Under the pieces are notes generated by a model. The model was not told the origin of the DNA. It searched no databases and saw only the letters and a list, made by a program, of their open reading frames with translations. From Sulfurospirillum sp964466465 (GTDB lineage: Bacteria > Campylobacterota > Campylobacteria > Campylobacterales > Sulfurospirillaceae), in assembly GCA_964466465.1 (NCBI GenBank), contig CAYXNJ010000001.1, forward strand, positions 1 through 64,000: a DNA stretch of 64,000 bases, read 5' to 3'. The first letter of the stretch is position 1; each line of letters opens with the position of its first letter. Below are positions 24,725 to 34,191 of the stretch, piece by piece. The translations under genes and the position numbers were made by a program.

Positions 24725-26049
24725 AACACAGTGAACTGATTTGTATCAATGATTATTTAAAGCAATACCGTAAAATTTCTTCGATTTACCGTGTGGATGA
24801 CAGTGTTTTACGCATTATCTTTGAAGCGGGCGAACCACTCTTTATTGACCTTGGACGTGGGGATTCGTATATGTTTTTCAAAGAAGACTTTAAACAAGCA
24901 AAGCGCTATACCGCACCGTTTGATGTTCTTCTGGGTAAGCGGTTTTCTAATGCAAAAATTGAGTCAATGGTTGTTGAAGAGGGAAACCGTATTTGGCGTA
25001 TTGGTGTTTTGGCGAGCTCTAGTTATAAGGCGCTTCGTACCACGTTGCAGTTAGAATTTACAGGGCGCAATACCAATGCCATCATTCTCGATGAAAATGA
25101 GGTGGTTTTAGAGGCGTTACGTCATATAGATTCTAGTGTCTCTTTTCGGAGTGTTAAGGTGGGGGAGATGTTGGAAAAACTACCACCCAAAGAGCTTAAA
25201 GAGAAACCATTTGAGTTTGAAGGAAACATTGAAGTCTATCTCAAAGCTTCTTATGAAAAACGGTTGCATGTCAAACTTGAAGAGATTAAAAAGCAAAAAA
25301 TTGCGCAAGTGGTGAAAAAAATCACCAAACTTACGCAAGCGATTGAGAGCTTAGAGAATGAAGAAGAGCTTTATGCTCAAAGTGAGATAGCAAATCATCA
25401 TGGAACACTTGTGTTAGCCAACTTGCATACGATAAAGGGTTATCAAGAAGCGGTAAACTTACACGATTTTGAAGGAAAAGAGGTGACCATTTGCCTTCCA
25501 CAGGCTCAAACACCTCAAATGGCAGCCAATTTGCTGTTTAAAAAATCGAAGAAACTTCGTCAGAAAGCACTTTCTGTGCATCGTCAAAAAGAGAACTTAG
25601 AAGAGAAACGACTCTTCTTAGAGCGTATGGTAAATGTTATCAATGCGGCACGAGATCCTGAAGAGATACAGATACTGGTCCCAAAACAGCGCAAATCAAA
25701 ACAAAAAGGAGATGAAGGAAGCTACTATGAAACCTTTTTGTTGGAGGGGTATCGTATTTTACTTGGGAAGAATGAAAAAGGAAATATCGCACTTTTGCAA
25801 GAGGCTAAAAAGAGTGATATTTGGCTTCATGTCAAAGATATGCCTTCTTCGCATGTGATTATCTGTACTGAAAAACAAAATGTTCCCGAATCCGTTCTCA
25901 TTTTCGCTGCAAAGCTTTGTGTTGAGTTTAGTATGCCTCAAAAAGGTGGGTATTTGGTCGATTATACCAAACGCAAAAACGTTAAGCCCTTTGATGGAGC
26001 GAATGTTGCTTATGAGGAGTATCAAACACTCAAAATTTATAAAGAGTAA
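24721..26049 (+). CDS. rqcH: NFACT family protein, RqcH-like
   Basis: 442 residues, shorter than Firmicute RqcH (about 570). N-terminal NFACT-N region with LEFTGRNTNAIILDE, a long coiled coil (about 180-320), and the NFACT-R/DUF814 region with DIWLHVKDMPSSHVII and the FAAKLC helix. Family members bind stalled 60S/50S subunits and tRNA-Ala to add C-terminal alanine tails in ribosome rescue; older annotations call them fibronectin-binding. Third gene of ogt-glycerate kinase-rqcH. The last 18 or so codons are copied in the adjacent tandem duplication. Confidence 0.88.
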   Translation: MKHSELICINDYLKQYRKISSIYRVDDSVLRIIFEAGEPLFIDLGRGDSYMFFKEDFKQAKRYTAPFDVLLGKRFSNAKIESMVVEEGNRIWRIGVLASSSYKALRTTLQLEFTGRNTNAIILDENEVVLEALRHIDSSVSFRSVKVGEMLEKLPPKELKEKPFEFEGNIEVYLKASYEKRLHVKLEEIKKQKIAQVVKKITKLTQAIESLENEEELYAQSEIANHHGTLVLANLHTIKGYQEAVNLHDFEGKEVTICLPQAQTPQMAANLLFKKSKKLRQKALSVHRQKENLEEKRLFLERMVNVINAARDPEEIQILVPKQRKSKQKGDEGSYYETFLLEGYRILLGKNEKGNIALLQEAKKSDIWLHVKDMPSSHVIICTEKQNVPESVLIFAAKLCVEFSMPQKGGYLVDYTKRKNVKPFDGANVAYEEYQTLKIYKE

Positions 26050-26275
26050 CCTTCTGGCTCGCAAGAGCCAAGCTTTAGCGCATAGCGCAGCGTAGCTTTT
26101 TAGGCTTTGCCTAAAGAAGCGTGTAAAAATAAGCAGGAGCGAATGTTGCTTATGAGGAGTATCAAACGCTCAAAATATATAAAGAGTAAAATTCTGGCTC
26201 GCAAGAGCCAAGCTTTAGCGCCTAGTGCAACGTAGCTTCTTAGGCTTTGCCCAAGAAGCGTGTAAAAATAAGCAG
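25996..26275 (+). repeat. 140-bp tandem duplication after rqcH
   Basis: Two copies lie head to tail (25996-26135 and about 26136-26275). They begin inside the 3' end of rqcH and end at AAGCAGGAG, the ribosome site of the next gene. Each copy carries two hairpins: GGCTC-GCAA-GAGCC, and a longer one with loop TTT flanked by AGGC/GCC(T/C). Copies differ at a handful of sites and by one indel; some changes preserve pairing. The second copy holds a dead remnant of the rqcH C terminus, including its stop codon. Confidence 0.9.
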
Positions 26276-26284
26276 GAGGCTTTT

Positions 26285-26620
26285 ATGGCAACAATTGGTC
26301 CTATTGGCAATGTCATTTATGCAAACCAAATGGTAACCGTACAAGCGGGAAAACAGATGGATTATCTCAACAGTGTTCAAATGCAAAGTGCCCTAGCAGA
26401 AGCGATGCAAAATGAAAAAGAAGAGGTTGTTGAAGAGGTACGACCTGCTGAAGAGAGCTACAAAATTGACCCTGAAAATGAACATGAACGCCAAAAACAT
26501 GAGGAAGAGAGTGGGGCTACGGAAGAGCAGATGAAACAAGAGGAGCATGAAGCACATTTGCATGAAGAAGAGGAAGAAATTTCCGCGGTTCATGATGGAC
26601 ATTTAGACATTAAAGCTTAG
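26285..26620 (+). CDS. small acidic protein, hypothetical
   Basis: 111 residues, starting at the ATG after GCAGGAGG; the longer frame from 26225 would begin within the duplication. The first 50 residues are uncharged and methionine/alanine/glutamine rich (MATIGPIGNVIYANQM). The rest is strongly acidic with many Glu and His (HEEEEEISAVHDGH), which could bind metal. The N terminus resembles small flagellar-associated or DUF-type proteins of Sulfurospirillum and Campylobacter, but I cannot name a family. Free-standing, before cdsA. Confidence 0.75.
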   Translation: MATIGPIGNVIYANQMVTVQAGKQMDYLNSVQMQSALAEAMQNEKEEVVEEVRPAEESYKIDPENEHERQKHEEESGATEEQMKQEEHEAHLHEEEEEISAVHDGHLDIKA

Positions 26621-26678
26621 CCTCACCTTGACTTTGCTATGATTACTTTTCACACAATAACATCATAAAAGAGTCTCA

Positions 26679-27443
26679 ATGAACTTCAAAGCACTCTACG
26701 AATCCAACAAGCAACGCGTCTTTACGGGCTTGGTAATGGTCGCATTTGCAGCGGTAATTGCATTTTTAAATAACGCACTTTTAACATGGCTTATTTTGGG
26801 CGTCATGTATATGTTTGCCTTTTATGAGGCGATGAATCTCTTTGAAATTAAAGACAACAAACTCTTTGTTTATGCCGTGCTACTATGGTTAGCAGCATTT
26901 ATCTATCCCAATCCTGATGATCTCATTTACCTCGCACTCATTGGCTCTTTGAGTGTCATGGCCTATACTAAAAAACTTGATTATAAACTCTTAGCTCCTT
27001 TCTTCTACCCTTCAATTTCGATGCTCTTTTTGTATGCGCTCTACCACGACTTTGGTATGTCTGTTCTCATTTGGCTTGTTATCGTCGTAGCGTTGACTGA
27101 TACAGGGGCGTATTTTGTTGGTAAAAGCATCGGTAAAACACCTTTTTCGCCAACCTCTCCGAATAAAACACTTGAAGGCGTTTTGGGTGGCGTGATGATT
27201 GGTACCGTGGTAGGTGCATTGTATGGTACTTTTTTTATTCCGCTTTGGCTCTCAGCGTTGATTGCGCTTCTAAGTTCTGTTGCATCAGTGTTTGGCGATC
27301 TTTTTGAGAGTTACTTGAAGCGTGAGGCAGGTGTGAAAGACAGTGGCAATCTCTTCCCCGGTCATGGCGGTATGTTAGATCGTTTGGATGGCTACTTGTT
27401 TGGCGGTGTTGTTATGGTGATTCTTCTTAGAGGGCTTGCGTAA
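26679..27443 (+). CDS. cdsA: phosphatidate cytidylyltransferase
   Basis: 254 residues with about seven membrane spans. The CDP-diglyceride synthase signature is clear near the C terminus (FGDLFESYLKREAGVKDSG, then PGHGGMLDRLDG), plus TDTGAYFVGKSIGKTPFSP. It makes CDP-diacylglycerol from phosphatidate and CTP for phospholipid synthesis in the inner membrane. Its stop codon directly abuts the GTG start of dxr, the usual pairing in Campylobacterota. Confidence 0.96.
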   Translation: MNFKALYESNKQRVFTGLVMVAFAAVIAFLNNALLTWLILGVMYMFAFYEAMNLFEIKDNKLFVYAVLLWLAAFIYPNPDDLIYLALIGSLSVMAYTKKLDYKLLAPFFYPSISMLFLYALYHDFGMSVLIWLVIVVALTDTGAYFVGKSIGKTPFSPTSPNKTLEGVLGGVMIGTVVGALYGTFFIPLWLSALIALLSSVASVFGDLFESYLKREAGVKDSGNLFPGHGGMLDRLDGYLFGGVVMVILLRGLA

Positions 27444-28511
27444 GTGGTACTTCTTGGTTCAACAGGCTCTATTGGTGTCAATGCCCTCATCATCGCAAAA
27501 CGCTTTGGCATCACAGTTGAGGCTTTGGTAGCAGGTAAAAATATAGCGCTTCTGAATGAACAGATTAAAGAGCATCACCCAAAATATGTCGCAATTAGTG
27601 ACGCAAAAGATCGTGCATTAGTCAATCATCCCCATGTATTTGTAGGTAAAGAGGGAATTTTAGAGCTGCTTCAAAAAACCAAAAGCTATTTGGTAGTTAA
27701 TGCATTGGTCGGCTTTGTGGGGCTTGCTCCAAGTATTGAAACATTACGTCTTGGTAAACGTCTAGCACTTGCGAATAAAGAGTCTTTGGTTGTAGCGGGT
27801 CATCTGCTGGACACTTCTCGTATTACCCCTATTGACAGTGAACATTTTGGTCTCTGGTATCTCTTAGGCAAACGCCCTATTAAAGGCATGACGATTACCG
27901 CCAGTGGTGGGGCATTTCGCGATACACCTTTTGAGCAACTTCCTTCTATGTCTTTTCAAGACGCACTCAAACACCCCAACTGGAGCATGGGTGCAAAGAT
28001 TACCATAGATAGCGCGACCATGACCAATAAACTTTTTGAACTTCTTGAAGCCAAATGGCTATTTGGATGTGAAAAACTAGATGCCATCATCGAGCCAAAA
28101 TCTATCATTCACGCGTTTGTTGATTTTAAAGACGGCAGTACCACAGCGCATTTAGCAGCGGCAGATATGAAACTTCCTATCGCATTTGCACTTTTGGGTG
28201 AAGTGGAAGAGCCAATTCTCCCATCAATCGATTTAACGTCTATTGGCTCTTTTTCATTCCAGAAAATTGATGCGGCACGTTATCCGATTTGGGAGATCAA
28301 AGAGGATGTCCTTGCCAATCCAACCAGAGGCGTGGTCATTAATGCTGCCAATGAAGTGGGTATTGCGAAGTTTTTTAACCAAGAGATCACTATTTTAGAA
28401 TTAGCACAAAGAACGATTAAAGCGTACCGCTATTTTGAAAATGCTATTCCTAAAACATTGGATGAGGTTTTTGAAATTGATAAAGAAGTGAGACAATACT
28501 GTCTTCACTAA
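27444..28511 (+). CDS. dxr: 1-deoxy-D-xylulose 5-phosphate reductoisomerase
   Basis: 355 residues from a GTG start right after the cdsA stop. The NADPH loop LLGSTGSIGVN opens the protein; ALANKESLVVAG, IDSEHF and the flexible loop SGGAFRD are present, followed by HPNWSMGAKITIDSATMTNK, all Dxr signatures including metal-binding Asp/Glu. It catalyses the second step of the MEP isoprenoid pathway. Slightly shorter than E. coli Dxr at both ends. Confidence 0.97.
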   Translation: MVLLGSTGSIGVNALIIAKRFGITVEALVAGKNIALLNEQIKEHHPKYVAISDAKDRALVNHPHVFVGKEGILELLQKTKSYLVVNALVGFVGLAPSIETLRLGKRLALANKESLVVAGHLLDTSRITPIDSEHFGLWYLLGKRPIKGMTITASGGAFRDTPFEQLPSMSFQDALKHPNWSMGAKITIDSATMTNKLFELLEAKWLFGCEKLDAIIEPKSIIHAFVDFKDGSTTAHLAAADMKLPIAFALLGEVEEPILPSIDLTSIGSFSFQKIDAARYPIWEIKEDVLANPTRGVVINAANEVGIAKFFNQEITILELAQRTIKAYRYFENAIPKTLDEVFEIDKEVRQYCLH

Positions 28512-28581
28512 AAAATTCTCTCTGCATATAGAAATACTTTACGCTAAAATGTCACAAAAAATTTACCAAAAAGAGGTGTAA

Positions 28582-29829
28582 ATGTTACATAAAACAGACT
28601 ACAACTTTAGGCTGAAAGACAGCATTATTGGGTTGCAGTTTTTATTTGTTGCCTTTGGGGCATTGGTACTTGTACCTATTTTAACGGGTCTTGATCCTAA
28701 CGTTGCGCTTTTTACAGCGGGACTTGGAACGCTTTTATTTCAGCTTACAACACGAGAGCAGATTCCTCCTATTTTCTTGGCGTCGTCGTTCTCATTTATT
28801 GCGCCGATTATTTATGGGCTTAAAACATGGGGATTAGCAGGCACTTTATGTGGACTTGCCGCAGCGGGTTTGTTTTACTTTTTCTTGAGTGTCATTGTGC
28901 GTCTTAAAGGTTCAGACTTTTTACATAAACTCTTTCCAGCGGTTGTTGTAGGTCCAGTTATTATGACAATTGGTCTTATTCTCTCTCCAGTTGCTGTAAA
29001 TATGGCAATGGGAAAAACAGGTGATGGTGCCATTGTGCTCGTTCCTCTTAATCAAGCGATGATGGTTTCTATGTCTGCGCTTATCGTAACACTCCTCGTT
29101 GCACTTCTTGGTAAAGGTGTTCTTCGGCTACTACCTATTTTATGTGGTATTATCGCAGGTTATAGTGTATCTCTTGTTTTAGGTATTGTCAGTTTTGATT
29201 CTGTAGCAAAAGCAGCATGGTTTGCAATGCCAAATTTTGTTTTCCCTGAATGGAATCTTGAAGCGATTATCTATATCTTGCCGATTGCCATTGCTCCAGC
29301 GGTAGAACATGTCGGTGGTATTTTGACGATTAGTAATGTAACAAAAACAGATTATTTGAAAAAGCCAGGTTTGAAAACCACACTTTTAGGTGACGCTATT
29401 GCGACCAGTGCAGCTTCTATGTTAGGCGGGCCTCCAAACACAACGTATTCAGAAGTTACAGGGGCTGTAACCATCACTAAAGCGTATAATCCAGCCATTA
29501 TGACATGGGCAGCACTTTTTGCGATTTTATTAGCATTTGTGGGAAAACTCGGTGGACTTTTGGCAACGATTCCTGTACCTGTTATGGGCGGTATTTTGCT
29601 TTTATTGTTTGGGATCATTGCATCAATTGGTCTTGGAACGATGGTCAGAGAACAAGTGGATATGAATGATCCTCGCAACATGATTATTGTTTCCATGATT
29701 TTAGTGTTAGCGATTGGTGGCATGGTAGTTGATATGGGCGGCGTTGCCTTTAGTGGTATTGGATTAGGTGCGATTGTGGGAATTGTGCTTAATTTGGTGT
29801 TACCAAAAGGGCATCATATTAGTGAATAA
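28582..29829 (+). CDS. uracil/xanthine permease, NCS2 family
   Basis: 415 residues with about 14 membrane helices. Family motifs: LQFLFVAFGALVLVPIL at the N terminus, AVEHVGGILTISNVT with the key Glu and a GDAIATSAASMLGGPPNTTYSEVTG stretch (the NCS2 NPxTxY-type region, read in short pieces here). It resembles UraA more than purine permeases, so uracil uptake with protons is the leading guess. Followed after 13 bases by an amino-acid symporter with which it may be cotranscribed. Confidence 0.88.
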   Translation: MLHKTDYNFRLKDSIIGLQFLFVAFGALVLVPILTGLDPNVALFTAGLGTLLFQLTTREQIPPIFLASSFSFIAPIIYGLKTWGLAGTLCGLAAAGLFYFFLSVIVRLKGSDFLHKLFPAVVVGPVIMTIGLILSPVAVNMAMGKTGDGAIVLVPLNQAMMVSMSALIVTLLVALLGKGVLRLLPILCGIIAGYSVSLVLGIVSFDSVAKAAWFAMPNFVFPEWNLEAIIYILPIAIAPAVEHVGGILTISNVTKTDYLKKPGLKTTLLGDAIATSAASMLGGPPNTTYSEVTGAVTITKAYNPAIMTWAALFAILLAFVGKLGGLLATIPVPVMGGILLLLFGIIASIGLGTMVREQVDMNDPRNMIIVSMILVLAIGGMVVDMGGVAFSGIGLGAIVGIVLNLVLPKGHHISE

Positions 29830-29842
29830 GGAAGGAAACTAG

Positions 29843-31174
29843 ATGGAGATGATTGAAAAATGGGTAGCAACCCTCTCGGGCATTGTTTGGGGTGCACCAA
29901 TGTTGGTTTTATTGGTTGGTACGGGAATTTATTTGACGATTATTTTAAGAGGTATGCAGTTTTGGGCATTGCCTCATGCGATGAAGCTCATTTTTCACAA
30001 AGAGCATGATGGTGAGGGTGAAATCAGTCACTTTGCGGCATTAATGACCGCACTTGCTGCAACGGTGGGTATCGGTAATATCGTGGGTGTTGCAACGGCG
30101 ATTACTCTTGGAGGTCCAGGTGCTGTTTTTTGGATGTGGATGACAGGGCTTGTGGGTATGGCAACAAAATACTCAGAGGCTGTTTTAGCGGTGAAGTATC
30201 GCCAACGTGGACACCATCATGGTTTCAAAGGTGGACCAATGTATTACCTCAAATACGGTCTTAATATGCCAAAATTGGGTATGGCATTTGCTATTTTTAC
30301 TGCCATTGCGGCATTTGGTATTGGTAATATGACCCAAGCCAATGCAGTCGCACAGATTTTAAACAGTGAGATGGCGATTCCTACATGGATTACGGGTGTT
30401 GTGCTATTGACGTTAACCGCTGTGGTTATTTTAGGTGGTATTAAATCTATCGGTAACTTTACCTCGTTTCTTGTTCCATTTATGATTTTGATTTATGTCT
30501 CCGTTTCTCTTCTCATCTTAGCGATGAACCTCGATAAAATCGGTGGCGCATTTGGGCTTATTTTTTATCATGCGTTCAATCCTATTGCTGCGGGTGGTGG
30601 ATTTGTTGGTGCTACGATGGCAGCGGCGATTCGATACGGTGTTGCGCGTGGTGTTTTCTCTAACGAGTCTGGACTTGGATCAGCACCTATTGCAGCAGCG
30701 GCGGCTAAGACAAACGATCCTGTGCGTCAAGCACTTGTAAGTATGACCCAAACGTTTATCGACACCTTAGTGGTATGTACGATGACGGCACTGATTATCT
30801 TGATCTCTCCGTTTTGGCAGCAAGGGGTAAGCCCAGGAATGCTAACCATGCAGAGTTTTCAGCTCTATCTTGGCTCTTTTGGTGGCATTGTTGTTATTAT
30901 CTCAACGGTATTGTTTGCGTACTCGACGATTTTGGGTTGGAGTTATTACGGTGAGAAAGCGTTTGAGTATATTTTTGGTGAGCGTTTTATCCGTTTATAC
31001 CGTGTTCTCTTTATAGCAGGTGTTATGGTAGGTTCTATGATGAAATTGGAGTTTGTATGGAACTTCTCTGATCTTACCAATGGATTGATGGCAATTCCAA
31101 ATCTTATAGCACTTCTGTTACTTTCAAAAGTCATTTCGTCTGAAAGTAAACGCTATTTTGAGAGCCTTAAATAA
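29843..31174 (+). CDS. alanine/glycine:cation symporter
   Basis: 443 residues with ten or more membrane spans. Signatures of the AGCS (DagA/AlsT) family: FAALMTALAATVGIGNIVGVATAI, GGPMYYL, and SNESGLGSAPIAAAAA. These transport alanine or glycine with Na+ or H+ across the inner membrane. Positioned between the NCS2 permease and a phosphoesterase. Substrate choice between alanine and glycine cannot be read from sequence. Confidence 0.93.
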   Translation: MEMIEKWVATLSGIVWGAPMLVLLVGTGIYLTIILRGMQFWALPHAMKLIFHKEHDGEGEISHFAALMTALAATVGIGNIVGVATAITLGGPGAVFWMWMTGLVGMATKYSEAVLAVKYRQRGHHHGFKGGPMYYLKYGLNMPKLGMAFAIFTAIAAFGIGNMTQANAVAQILNSEMAIPTWITGVVLLTLTAVVILGGIKSIGNFTSFLVPFMILIYVSVSLLILAMNLDKIGGAFGLIFYHAFNPIAAGGGFVGATMAAAIRYGVARGVFSNESGLGSAPIAAAAAKTNDPVRQALVSMTQTFIDTLVVCTMTALIILISPFWQQGVSPGMLTMQSFQLYLGSFGGIVVIISTVLFAYSTILGWSYYGEKAFEYIFGERFIRLYRVLFIAGVMVGSMMKLEFVWNFSDLTNGLMAIPNLIALLLLSKVISSESKRYFESLK

Positions 31175-31189
31175 GGAAAAAACAGAAGA

Positions 31190-32311
31190 ATGTTTCGCCT
31201 CTCTTTTGCGTTAGCCGCCATTGCTGTTTTAACGCTTATTAACGTTTATAGCTACAAGCGCTTTTTAAAGCGCTTGGATCTTTTTTTTAACTACCAGAGT
31301 ATTCTAAAAGGCGTGATGATCCTCATCACGCTCTGTGAAATTTTTTACTTTTTAGTTCTGCGTTTAGATAATCTTGATCCATTGCTTTATGCACTTTTCT
31401 CTGCAATGCTTGGTGTCTCTTTTATGCTTTTTTGCGTTTCTCTTATCTATGATCTTGTTCATATTCCTTACGCAAAAATACCGTATGATTATTCAAGGCG
31501 TATGTTTGTGAAGATGGTTTTTGATGTGACCATGCTCATCTTAGCACTCTCTTATATGACCAAAGGGTTCATCAACGGTATGAAAGCACCGATGATTAAA
31601 GAGGTCGATGTCCGCATTTCTGGGCTTAAGGAGGAACTGTGCATCGTGCAAATTACGGATGTTCATATTGGAAAGATATTAGGTAAAGCGTTTATCGATG
31701 AGATTGTCAAGCAGGTTAACACGTTAAAGGCGGACATCGTTGTCATTACGGGTGATTTGGTGGATATGCCTGTCGAACACATTGGTGATAAACTCGATGC
31801 GCTCAAAGAGATTCAAAGTCGTTTAGGTGTTTACTATGTACCAGGAAATCACGAGTATTTTTATGGAGTCCATAAGATCATGGAGCACATAAAATCTTTA
31901 GGCATTCATGTGCTCTCCAATCGTTCCATGGTGATCAATGAGACGATTAATCTCGCAGGTGTGATGGATATGATGGGCAGACGTTTTGATTTTGAACCGC
32001 CTGATCTTACGCTTGCACTTAAGGGCGTTAATCCTAAATTACCAACGGTTCTTCTTTCCCATCAACCTAAAATCGTTACGGAAATGAAGGGCGAAAAAAT
32101 TGATCTTATCTTAAGTGGGCATACGCATGGTGGTCAAATTTTTCCTTTTGGTCTTTTGGTCTTACTCGATCAGCCTTACCTAAGTGGTCTTTACCAGCAT
32201 TCAAAGCAAACCCAAGTTTTTGTAAGTAATGGTGCGGGTTACTGGGGACCTGCGGTACGTATTATGGCACCAAGTGAAATTGTCAAACTTAACCTGAAAG
32301 TCGTAGCATGA
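31190..32311 (+). CDS. membrane-anchored metallophosphoesterase
   Basis: 373 residues: about four hydrophobic segments in the first 140 residues, then a calcineurin-type domain. Metal ligands are complete: TDVHIG, GDLVD, GNHEY, LSHQP and SGHTHGGQ. This is the YkuE-like arrangement, with the catalytic domain probably facing the periplasm. Substrate unknown; relatives cleave pyrophosphate bonds in lipids or nucleotides. It overlaps the following lipoprotein gene by four bases. Confidence 0.9.
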   Translation: MFRLSFALAAIAVLTLINVYSYKRFLKRLDLFFNYQSILKGVMILITLCEIFYFLVLRLDNLDPLLYALFSAMLGVSFMLFCVSLIYDLVHIPYAKIPYDYSRRMFVKMVFDVTMLILALSYMTKGFINGMKAPMIKEVDVRISGLKEELCIVQITDVHIGKILGKAFIDEIVKQVNTLKADIVVITGDLVDMPVEHIGDKLDALKEIQSRLGVYYVPGNHEYFYGVHKIMEHIKSLGIHVLSNRSMVINETINLAGVMDMMGRRFDFEPPDLTLALKGVNPKLPTVLLSHQPKIVTEMKGEKIDLILSGHTHGGQIFPFGLLVLLDQPYLSGLYQHSKQTQVFVSNGAGYWGPAVRIMAPSEIVKLNLKVVA

Positions 32312-32850
32312 GACTCTTTTTCTCTTTCATTTTTCTCCTTATTTTTTTAAGTGGCTGTAGCGTCAAACAAGAAGCTCTGCATGTAACACCCGACAAAGTA
32401 CAGCAACTTACGACTGAATTAACGAAACTTAGCGATACAATTGATTATCAAGAAGCACGATTGTTTGCCTATGAAGCGCTGTTGTACCCGCAAATTTTAG
32501 CAGAACGTTATGGCCTTGTTTCACCACCAACGTTTCATAACTTTTTAATCAATACAGGCATTAAAGATCGAGGTTTGTGTTATGAGTGGAGCGAAGATAT
32601 GATTACACATCTTAAAAGCCTCAAATACCAGAGTTTTGATCTGCGTTGGGGTGTTGCGAACAAGGGCGAATTTGATGAGCACAACTCGGTTGTGGTCGTT
32701 GCAAAGGGTGCTCCATTTCGCACAGGGATTTTGATTGACCCATGGCGCAAATCAGGCGTGCTTTACTGGGCAAAACTTGGAGATGATCCTGAGTACAAAT
32801 GGGTGGAAAATATTGAGCGAAGCCGTTATTATGGGACGATTGAACGCTAA
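32308..32850 (+). CDS. lipoprotein with possible Cys-His-Asp triad
   Basis: 180 residues. Lipobox FLSGC (Cys about residue 17). The mature part has GLCYEWSEDM, then DEHNSVVVV, then GILIDPWRKSG, in the order and spacing of a transglutaminase or papain-fold Cys-His-Asp triad. Family not recognised beyond that fold guess. It overlaps the metallophosphoesterase by four bases and by four bases the convergent methyltransferase. A periplasmic peptide-bond or amide chemistry is inferred from the triad alone. Confidence 0.8.
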   Translation: MRLFFSFIFLLIFLSGCSVKQEALHVTPDKVQQLTTELTKLSDTIDYQEARLFAYEALLYPQILAERYGLVSPPTFHNFLINTGIKDRGLCYEWSEDMITHLKSLKYQSFDLRWGVANKGEFDEHNSVVVVAKGAPFRTGILIDPWRKSGVLYWAKLGDDPEYKWVENIERSRYYGTIER

Positions 32851-33458
32851 TTTTGCGCTAATTTTTGCAAAATAATACGAATGACGCTAGCGCGTCCTAC
32901 GTGTTTATCGCCTTCATTGAGTACGATAACTTCTTGCGCTAGCTTTAAAATCTTACAAGGCAGTGTTTTTAGTGTGTCTAAGATATCATTGAGATCATAC
33001 AATAACGCAATATTTTTAGGTCCACCACTACTGAAATGAATTTGACTTTCGCTAAAAAGCTCTGCAATAAAATAACCATTGGGACTTAGTGCCATAAGTG
33101 CTTTTTCAAAAAGTATTTTTTGATGGGATTTTGGAAGATGAAGATACGTGCATACTACCGCATCATAGAGCGTGTCGGGCTGCCAGTATTCTAAAAGCGT
33201 ATGACGTGTTTTAATAAAAACATAACTCTCTTTGGCGCGTCTTCTAAGCTTTTGCAGTGCAATATCGGAAACATCTAAGGCTTCTACTTTTAGCCCTTTG
33301 TCCGCTAAGTAGATGGCATTGCGTCCTTCTCCTTCTGCTAAACACATTACGGTTTTAGCATTTAAAAGAAGTTCACTATTTTCTTTGATGAAATTATTAG
33401 GTGCCTCTCCGTAGATGAGATTTTTTGTTTGAAATTTAGCATTCCAAAATGCTTGCAT
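32847..33458 (-). CDS. class I SAM-dependent methyltransferase, TehB-like
   Basis: 203 residues. Motif I CLAEGEGRNAIYLA with the SAM-binding Glu/Gly, motif II VEALDVSDIALQKL, and a VVCTYLHLP motif IV. Closest to the small TehB/tellurite-type methyltransferases, which methylate small or inorganic substrates. I chose the second of two adjacent ATGs (six bases after AAGG). Its end overlaps the lipoprotein gene, so the two genes converge without a terminator. Confidence 0.87.
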   Translation of the reverse strand: MQAFWNAKFQTKNLIYGEAPNNFIKENSELLLNAKTVMCLAEGEGRNAIYLADKGLKVEALDVSDIALQKLRRRAKESYVFIKTRHTLLEYWQPDTLYDAVVCTYLHLPKSHQKILFEKALMALSPNGYFIAELFSESQIHFSSGGPKNIALLYDLNDILDTLKTLPCKILKLAQEVIVLNEGDKHVGRASVIRIILQKLAQN

Positions 33459-33574
33459 CATGCACCTTTTTTATTAGACATCTATTCTTTCTCTATGAAT
33501 TGTAACACAAATTAAATCAATGATTTGCTTTTAAAATTGTATTAAAATTGTGCAATAAACACTAAGGAGCAAAA

Positions 33575-34168
33575 ATGAACTATCCTACTTTTTTTGAGAC
33601 CGTTGAGTCTGTTACGCTTTATGATCCCTTGTCAGATGTTTTAGGTGCATTTGAGGATGGAAAAATCACCTTTAGCTATTTGGATGTTGTTAAAAGTGCA
33701 GGGCACAGTTGTCCGACGATGGCAGGGGCGTATTTGATGATACGTGAAGGGCTTAAAGCGCTTTATCCAAATAGTGTGCCTGAGAGAGGAGCGATAAAAG
33801 TGCTGTTTAAAGAGCATCAAGACGAAGGAACAACAGGTGTGGTTGCCAATGCGTTTTCCTTGATCACAGGGGCTACTGAAAATTGGGGATTCAAAGGTCT
33901 TGGCGGAAAGTACGTACGTAAAGATTTGATGGTATTTTATGCAAAGATTCCTCTGCAGGTTAGAATGATTCGTTTAGACACGCAAGAGCATGTCGATATT
34001 GCCTATAATCCGAACTCAATCGAAATAGACCCTATGATGCAACCGTTAATGAAGAAGATTCTTACAGGAGTACTCAATGAAGAAGAAAAAGTGACATTTA
34101 AAATGTTATGGCAAGCAAGAGTAGCCAAAATTTTAGAAAATTTCGATAAAGTTATAACCATAAAATAA
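33575..34168 (+). CDS. FmdE-domain protein
   Basis: 197 residues. The N-terminal SAGHSCPTMAGAYLM motif (His and Cys ligands) is that of the FmdE family (formylmethanofuran dehydrogenase subunit E-like), present in many bacteria that lack methanogenesis. GTTGVVANAFSLITGATENWGFKGLGGK follows. The usual C-terminal zinc ribbon is absent. Likely a metal-binding protein of unknown reaction. A ribosome site (AAGGAG) precedes the ATG. Confidence 0.82.
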   Translation: MNYPTFFETVESVTLYDPLSDVLGAFEDGKITFSYLDVVKSAGHSCPTMAGAYLMIREGLKALYPNSVPERGAIKVLFKEHQDEGTTGVVANAFSLITGATENWGFKGLGGKYVRKDLMVFYAKIPLQVRMIRLDTQEHVDIAYNPNSIEIDPMMQPLMKKILTGVLNEEEKVTFKMLWQARVAKILENFDKVITIK

Positions 34169-34191
34169 ACCCAATTTAGCTGGAGTGTGCA

